From a virus, in IMG/VR virus record IMGVR_UViG_3300008267_000321, positions 1 to 25,751 of that record: DNA of 25,751 nt; one strand, 5' to 3'. Both the position numbers and the translations under genes were made by a program. Each line of letters begins with the position of its first letter. Positions within the stretch are counted from its first letter, which is position 1. Positions 22,001-25,751 of the stretch are shown one piece after another. A model generated the notes under the pieces. That model ran no database searches, was not told the origin of the DNA, and saw only the letters and a list, made by a program, of their open reading frames with translations.

Positions 22001-22875
22001 TTTAAAGCTATAAGCTTAACAGATAGATCAACCATTCTTCTATCCAAGTCAGAAGCTTTTGATTCTATCTTACCTATTCTTTCTCTGTTCTCTTCTGAAA
22101 TCTCAGACAAGTCTTTGAGTCCTAATAGGTTAACTATGTTGTTCCAAGTTTCAACAGCACGGTGAGCTACTCTCACCTCTCCCATTGTAGATTTAGTACT
22201 ATTAACTACAACGTCCTGAGCCATGTCAAGATCTGTCTCAGCTAATAAAAATATATACTCAAGCTCATTCTTTTCTTTAAGAAGAGTTTTCTTTTCTATA
22301 GAGTCTTTGATAATGTCATTATAATACTTAGACTGTTTTATCTTCTCTTCTTTAGAAAGCTTGGGGTTGTTGTTCACTTTATCTCTAAGCTGTCTAGCTT
22401 CTGTAATTCTAAGATTTAAAACTTTAACCGATTTTCTAACATAATCAGTTAATGGTTTCATTTTCTTTGCAGCTACAGAACGATAGTAGGTTTGCTTAGT
22501 TGTCTTAACAGATCCTGTATTATATATAGATCTAACCTCACCTTTAGAATTACGAAATACTTTCATTCCGTCTACAGTGTACACCTTAGGTTCTTCCCCG
22601 GTTTGAGACCAGTCTCCATACCAGGATTTAAAATCAGAAGTGTATATGTTAACGTACAATCCTAAAGCAATCTCAGAAAGATCTGTAGTATTATTAATGT
22701 ACTTTCCTACGTAAGGAGAAATAGATTGATTAACTACAACAGAAAAATCTGAAGGAACTCCATCAGAACTTTTCAGTTCTTTAAGTATTGCTGAGTATGC
22801 CTTAGAGGATTTACCGTCAGATAAATTCACTGAAGCTATACCACCATCTTTTGATCTTTTTACTAAACAAGCCAT
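19066..22875 (-). CDS. Giant phage polyvalent-type protein, possible ejected virion protein, 1269 aa
   Basis: No enzyme can be assigned. F-K-S-W-Y-G-D-W at 82-89 is a motif that recurs in very large phage 'polyvalent' proteins, next to E-P-K-V-Y. A mostly helical, charged body follows, with a coiled coil near 825-870 (E-K-E-I-L-A-I-T-K-K-L ... E-K-Q-L-E-E-L-E-K). Two more hydrophobic stretches occur: one near L-G-L-A-L-Q-P-F-S-A-L-R-N-L-L-V-G-G, and one near M-V-A-V-G-G-V-T-L-L-Y-F-A-L-K just before six consecutive Asp at 1159-1164. Proteins like this are typically packaged and ejected with the DNA, with amphipathic parts that could interact with membranes. It starts 7 nt after the stop of the protease-helicase gene, so the two form one transcript. 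The virion role is inferred from architecture and association. Confidence 0.75.
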   Translation of the reverse strand: MACLVKRSKDGGIASVNLSDGKSSKAYSAILKELKSSDGVPSDFSVVVNQSISPYVGKYINNTTDLSEIALGLYVNIYTSDFKSWYGDWSQTGEEPKVYTVDGMKVFRNSKGEVRSIYNTGSVKTTKQTYYRSVAAKKMKPLTDYVRKSVKVLNLRITEARQLRDKVNNNPKLSKEEKIKQSKYYNDIIKDSIEKKTLLKEKNELEYIFLLAETDLDMAQDVVVNSTKSTMGEVRVAHRAVETWNNIVNLLGLKDLSEISEENRERIGKIESKASDLDRRMVDLSVKLIALNFSKENKEIDPEKLYNSLKALPDVGRLTSEVRDISTTGVPIVNLLSKVLQEANLKISKEHGRIYGAIDQAYERIKNNPEIAKNGFEIFIKEQTNKFNETTFGLVGRYSQAYYDIIRSRRRILNSQLDEAGSNTEKRKKAYDLYNEWINKNTFLFNAVPFLDSENYTDEDRNQSVAELLNLGFTRMEAADVVKESERLYKRFLEQKERYKIDIEDDIDRGKILLPDGITKDEYVKNYVDKWDSETNPIRYIQQLREPSLVANYAYKGMYYTIKVPRKSVDGKATEYYDPNFARIASDPQLFEFYNFFRNNITDSLSYLPEEEVDDLQSNFLPVITERIAKEYGLTNLKETVNGVGDFFLKTFTSIEYIEKKTIDPATGKEIFSLKPKYISEKVPVSERSKDLVTMMKLFSDMSLVYKHKLQVQDYVDAINNIIQKTEKTLEINDFGETIIDPKAPRNLQGMVESEVKRSFYGVRTEREILLKSRKFYNGFELLSLGLYKSENYAKGRELEKEILAITKKLENEDDTLTEKQLEELEKQLDQKKTEYYKLGGRMLSLNKSLDSSINYTRLLGLALQPFSALRNLLVGGINNVIHAYGGVDFKYSDIKKATFFVKDSILKYWSKGTAITDDAEKLMKFMADIGTIETVDGVLQNSVISKTSTKEHIMRMIPNAFTLMKGTDFIFKSQTALATAFNKKIKTEKGEFDIYEVLDKNLEFNEEKFGKYDASLNGNEDFETVYNDFILKVGQITKKLHGLSTNRTGLKGKDTVWGRLLFLFKTWLPETVATRFEGRKYDEFLERDVEGYYRTFARKIFKEEGLSGFRTLIRAAFSEEVDDLSEIERENLRKMFAEMVAVGGVTLLYFALKSMAPDDDDDDAKLWNLIVNQTFLLQRDLTFYSDPTAFGDLTAQVVPSVQGLITLKRAVGTALWDIPLAAAGVEGYDYDENVQNFERDVLRISKSLPILNNVNRFVYYEKKLTDVR

Positions 22876-22882
22876 TGTTATA

Positions 22883-25747
22883 TTATAGTTTACATTGATT
22901 TTCTAAAGCAAGTTCATTTGGTACTTCTGTTACTAAAGCTATATTAGTTCCTATTGACCTCATTGGGTTTTTAAAATCAGCTTCTACAAATGTACCCTTT
23001 TCATCTGTAACATTCTTGGTTAACACATAAGTTTTTTCTCTAGCTCTAGATACAGCAGTGTACATTGTTTGAGAATAGTTCTTAGGTGTAAGAATTAAAT
23101 TACCATCTTGACCTGCTCTAACATGATTTCTTATGTTTTCTTCATTTACAAATGAGTGGTTGTAAGTCTGACCCTGCACTTTATGAGAAGACATTGCATA
23201 ACCATGGAAGATACCAAAGATATTTTTTTCAGAAAGAGCCATCTTGTGTTTGTATAAGAAGAAACTTCCATCGTCTAATACGTATCCTTTTTGATCTCTA
23301 CCATTTATGTTTCTTGTACTATACTTAGTACTATCGTTTATCTGTCTAGTAAAGCTCTTAGTTAAAGCTGTAAAAGAAACTAAACCATCTCCATAATAAG
23401 CAGTGATGTTATAAACAGGAACATCTACATATGCAGGATACTTAGCAGTTCCTAAATTCATGTTCTTAACTTCCTCTGATATGTTCTTTATAATAACTCT
23501 AGAGTTCTTAGCCAATTCTATGTTCTCTACTTTACCATCTTTATATAAGATCTCAGCATCTAAAATACTACCATTTAAGAATACAGCATCACCAGGTAAG
23601 AATACATTAGTTGCAGCTTGCTGTACCCCAAATAAAGTTTGTCTAATCCTAGAATTTATCTTAGCTGTTTCCGGATGGTTCTCGTTGTTATACATTATAA
23701 TAACAGCATTTCTAGAATTGTATGGGTCATTTCTAAAGACATTAATGAACTTATCTACAAATCCGTCTTTATCTGCTGTATACATTACATTCTCACTAGA
23801 GATAGTAGTGTCTTTATCTAGAATACTTACAATCTTTAAAGGATTAGCAGCTGAGGATATACCCTCTTGAAGTCCTTTATTATAGTGATCAATAGCTCTT
23901 CTAAATCTAGAACCCAGGTTTGTTATATCTTGGTTCTTAGTACGCTCCACTATATATAAACCTACACTCTTCTCAGGATTTCTTCTAAGATTGATAGCCC
24001 AACCATCTTGATCAGGAGTTTCTCCTATAGGTGGTATCTGAGCATAGTCTCCCATGAATAAAATCTTTGGTTCAGGTTGTCCAAGAACACTTGCTCTTTC
24101 AGCTATTCTTTTATTTAAAGCCTGGATTTCTCTAGATCCAATCATAGAAGACTCATCTATAATAATCCAATCAGAACGGAATATCTCAGGATACATGTCT
24201 TTACCAGTCTGTTCTGATTTTTCCATATACTCTTCAACAGGAATAAGCTCAAAGGTTTCTTCACCTGAAGGTAGTACCTTTGGTCTAGACCCTAACAAAC
24301 TAGCAAGTGTCTTAGCATCTTTATTACCTGCTCTTACCAACTCACCTTTAGCAGTGTGAGATATTGCAGTGTAAGAAATAACAGGTTTTCTTTTTGATGT
24401 ACTAACAGCAAGAGCTTTTCTAATTGCTGTAGCAGCAGAAGCTGTTTTACCAGTACCACCAGCACCATACAACAAGAAACTATTATCTTCTAAAGTTTTT
24501 CCAAGTGGTTTATTAAAGAAACCAGCTATCTTATCTATAGCTTCTTTCTGATCTTCATTAGCTTCAAACACACCATTTGGTGTAGCAAGATCATACTCTT
24601 TAAGATCTTTCTGATTTATTGTAGACGGGTCAAAGGAAGGTTCATCAGGATCTCCTGAATAGTCTTCATCATTTGAAAAGTCTTGACCACCTGTTTCAGA
24701 TATCAACCCTACAATCTTATCAATACCATTATAGAGAGTTGAGTTATCTGAAATCTTAATACCAAGAGACTTAGCTAAAGAATTAAACAAGTCTCTAAGT
24801 AATTGTTTAAATCTTTCAAGTATACTAATATTTATTCTTTCTTTGTATGGTAGAGTGTTCATAAACTGTTGGAAGACTTTATCAGTCATCAACATGCTGA
24901 CAAACTCATCCAGGTTTGTTAATCCATAGTACATAGATTTTTCAGAAGGACTAATGTTCTTTTCTTGACTTTCTGAAGCCATCTCTCCAATAACTCTAGA
25001 AAGCTTAGCACCATGTTCTTCAGAACGTAAAACGTCTTTCTGAACTTTCTCAAACATGTCTTTTAGTGCATAACCAAAAGCAAGTTGTCTTTCAGTTAAC
25101 TCTTTAGGTTTTGTCTTCAATACATTCAGAACTCCTGCTGTATAAGCATGTAATACTTCATGCATTATAACAGTTTCTAGATTTTCTAACTCACTAAGCT
25201 TAGGATTATCTCTCTTAGCAATCTCAGGATTAATACGTATTCTATTGTTTAAGTAGTCTCCCGCAGCAAAAGTCATGTTAGTATCAATCATAACATTCAC
25301 ATTCTTAACTCCTGTCTTAGAAACAATGTTAATTAGATCTTTAAAGAAAGGGTTCTTTGTGTTCTTTGCTATGTTTTTTAGTACAGTTTCCAAAGAGTTA
25401 TTTCCTATTAGATCAGGAATAAGTTTCTCTGTAACAGAATCAACTGGAGAACTAGGAGCAAACGAAGGTGTTTCTGGAAGAACAACATTATCAAGCTGTG
25501 TTATATCAATCATAGATGAATCCACTATATTGTCTTGTGAGAATATAGCAGTAGCTGGATCAAGAGTTTCCATCATCTCACTACTAGGATCTATGATTAA
25601 ACTACCCAGTCCTCCTATAGATGGAGGAGTGAGACCAATATTATTATCAGATAAGTCTGAAGATGTTATGACATTTTCAGCACTTTCTGCAGATGTTTTA
25701 GTAGATAATAAACCTGCATCAGATAACATTTTTTTTATTTGAGGCAT
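22883..25747 (-). CDS. Zinc-metallopeptidase / SF1 helicase polyvalent protein, 954 aa or longer (right-edge)
   Basis: Two enzyme domains share one chain. First comes a zincin: I-M-H-E-V-L-H-A-Y at 194-202 supplies the HExxH site and L-D-E-F-V-S near 279-284 may provide the third ligand. A disordered acidic linker (about 350-395) follows. The second is an SF1B (RecD/Dda-like) helicase: Walker A G-A-G-G-T-G-K-T at 428-435, Walker B I-I-I-D-E at 528-532, G-D-Y-A-Q-I-P-P-I at 567-575, S-S-H-K-V-Q-G-Q-T at 853-861, and Y-T-A-V-S-R-A-R at 896-903. Peptidase plus helicase in one giant phage protein fits the polyvalent-protein class thought to be injected with DNA. The ATG at 25747-25745 is only 4 nt from the window edge and the frame is open beyond it, so the true N-terminus may lie outside. 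Confidence 0.88.
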   Translation of the reverse strand: MPQIKKMLSDAGLLSTKTSAESAENVITSSDLSDNNIGLTPPSIGGLGSLIIDPSSEMMETLDPATAIFSQDNIVDSSMIDITQLDNVVLPETPSFAPSSPVDSVTEKLIPDLIGNNSLETVLKNIAKNTKNPFFKDLINIVSKTGVKNVNVMIDTNMTFAAGDYLNNRIRINPEIAKRDNPKLSELENLETVIMHEVLHAYTAGVLNVLKTKPKELTERQLAFGYALKDMFEKVQKDVLRSEEHGAKLSRVIGEMASESQEKNISPSEKSMYYGLTNLDEFVSMLMTDKVFQQFMNTLPYKERINISILERFKQLLRDLFNSLAKSLGIKISDNSTLYNGIDKIVGLISETGGQDFSNDEDYSGDPDEPSFDPSTINQKDLKEYDLATPNGVFEANEDQKEAIDKIAGFFNKPLGKTLEDNSFLLYGAGGTGKTASAATAIRKALAVSTSKRKPVISYTAISHTAKGELVRAGNKDAKTLASLLGSRPKVLPSGEETFELIPVEEYMEKSEQTGKDMYPEIFRSDWIIIDESSMIGSREIQALNKRIAERASVLGQPEPKILFMGDYAQIPPIGETPDQDGWAINLRRNPEKSVGLYIVERTKNQDITNLGSRFRRAIDHYNKGLQEGISSAANPLKIVSILDKDTTISSENVMYTADKDGFVDKFINVFRNDPYNSRNAVIIMYNNENHPETAKINSRIRQTLFGVQQAATNVFLPGDAVFLNGSILDAEILYKDGKVENIELAKNSRVIIKNISEEVKNMNLGTAKYPAYVDVPVYNITAYYGDGLVSFTALTKSFTRQINDSTKYSTRNINGRDQKGYVLDDGSFFLYKHKMALSEKNIFGIFHGYAMSSHKVQGQTYNHSFVNEENIRNHVRAGQDGNLILTPKNYSQTMYTAVSRAREKTYVLTKNVTDEKGTFVEADFKNPMRSIGTNIALVTEVPNELALENQCKL

Positions 25748-25751
25748 GTTT

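Noticed and set aside
23460-23870. 136-aa plus-strand open frame
   Set aside because: It is antisense to the conserved helicase region; long antisense frames are common in AT-rich DNA.
25275-25742. 155-aa plus-strand open frame
   Set aside because: It is antisense to the coding region of the protease-helicase gene and its translation shows only reverse-complement composition without motifs.
1-25751. tRNA genes or CRISPR arrays
   Set aside because: No cloverleaf-like T-loop context and no regularly spaced short repeats were seen by eye; a tRNAscan or repeat finder was not available.

Overview
This 25.75 kb window is very probably part of the genome of a tailed double-stranded DNA phage that infects a Bacteroidota (flavobacterium-like) host. 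The DNA is AT-rich and almost wall-to-wall coding. Start codons follow A-rich leaders without Shine-Dalgarno boxes, and one exported protein has a signal peptide ending in Y-S-Q; both are typical of Bacteroidota. The content is viral: a complete replisome, nucleotide-metabolism enzymes, a lysis-like cassette, tail/spike-like proteins and very large multidomain 'polyvalent' proteins. A crAss-like or similar large podovirus is compatible, but no capsid, portal, terminase or RNA polymerase gene lies in the window to settle this. No tRNA, rRNA, IS element or CRISPR array was seen.

Layout. (1) 1-5154, minus strand: reading leftward from 5148, a membrane-anchored coiled-coil protein, a tail-like protein, a two-helix holin candidate, two spanin-like membrane/coiled-coil proteins, an M15 peptidase (endolysin candidate), a 21-codon micro-ORF, a parallel beta-helix spike candidate, and two cysteine-rich proteins sharing an N-terminal module. 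Several junctions are TAA-T-ATG or TAATG, implying coupled translation. (2) 5149-5268: an AT-rich divergent intergenic region with an imperfect palindrome, the main start point for rightward and leftward transcription and an origin candidate. (3) 5269-9376, plus strand: a protein with only the DnaA DNA-binding domain IV, a conserved-looking unknown, a DnaB-type helicase, an unknown, a Sak4-like ATPase and an SSB candidate, closed by a hairpin terminator. (4) 9390-14041: Toprim primase, HNH nuclease, a ThyX with an extra cysteine-rich N-terminal module, three small proteins, a PD-(D/E)XK nuclease and two unknowns, then a terminator. (5) 14086-16891: a compact family B DNA polymerase and a DUF932-like protein, then a strong terminator. 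(6) 16899-19063: a possible 30-codon ORF, dNMP kinase, dCTP deaminase, a cyclic-phosphate-processing receiver-like protein, a NUMOD1-like protein and a 59-aa ORF ending inside a bidirectional terminator. (7) 19066-25747, minus strand: a 1269-aa polyvalent-type protein, preceded in transcription by a zincin-peptidase/SF1-helicase protein that may extend past the right edge.

How the genes work together (inference). The rightward block looks like an early/middle programme. The DnaA-like protein marks an origin, DnaB and primase build the fork, PolB synthesises DNA, SSB, Sak4 and the PD-(D/E)XK nuclease handle recombination, and ThyX, dNMP kinase and Dcd bias host nucleotide pools towards dTTP and dNTPs. 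The leftward blocks look like late virion and lysis genes plus giant proteins that may be packaged and ejected with the DNA. The least conventional items are the Cys-module/ThyX fusion, the orphan DnaA domain IV protein, the protease-helicase fusion, the phage-borne cPPRD protein beside Dcd, and several micro-ORFs under 60 codons.
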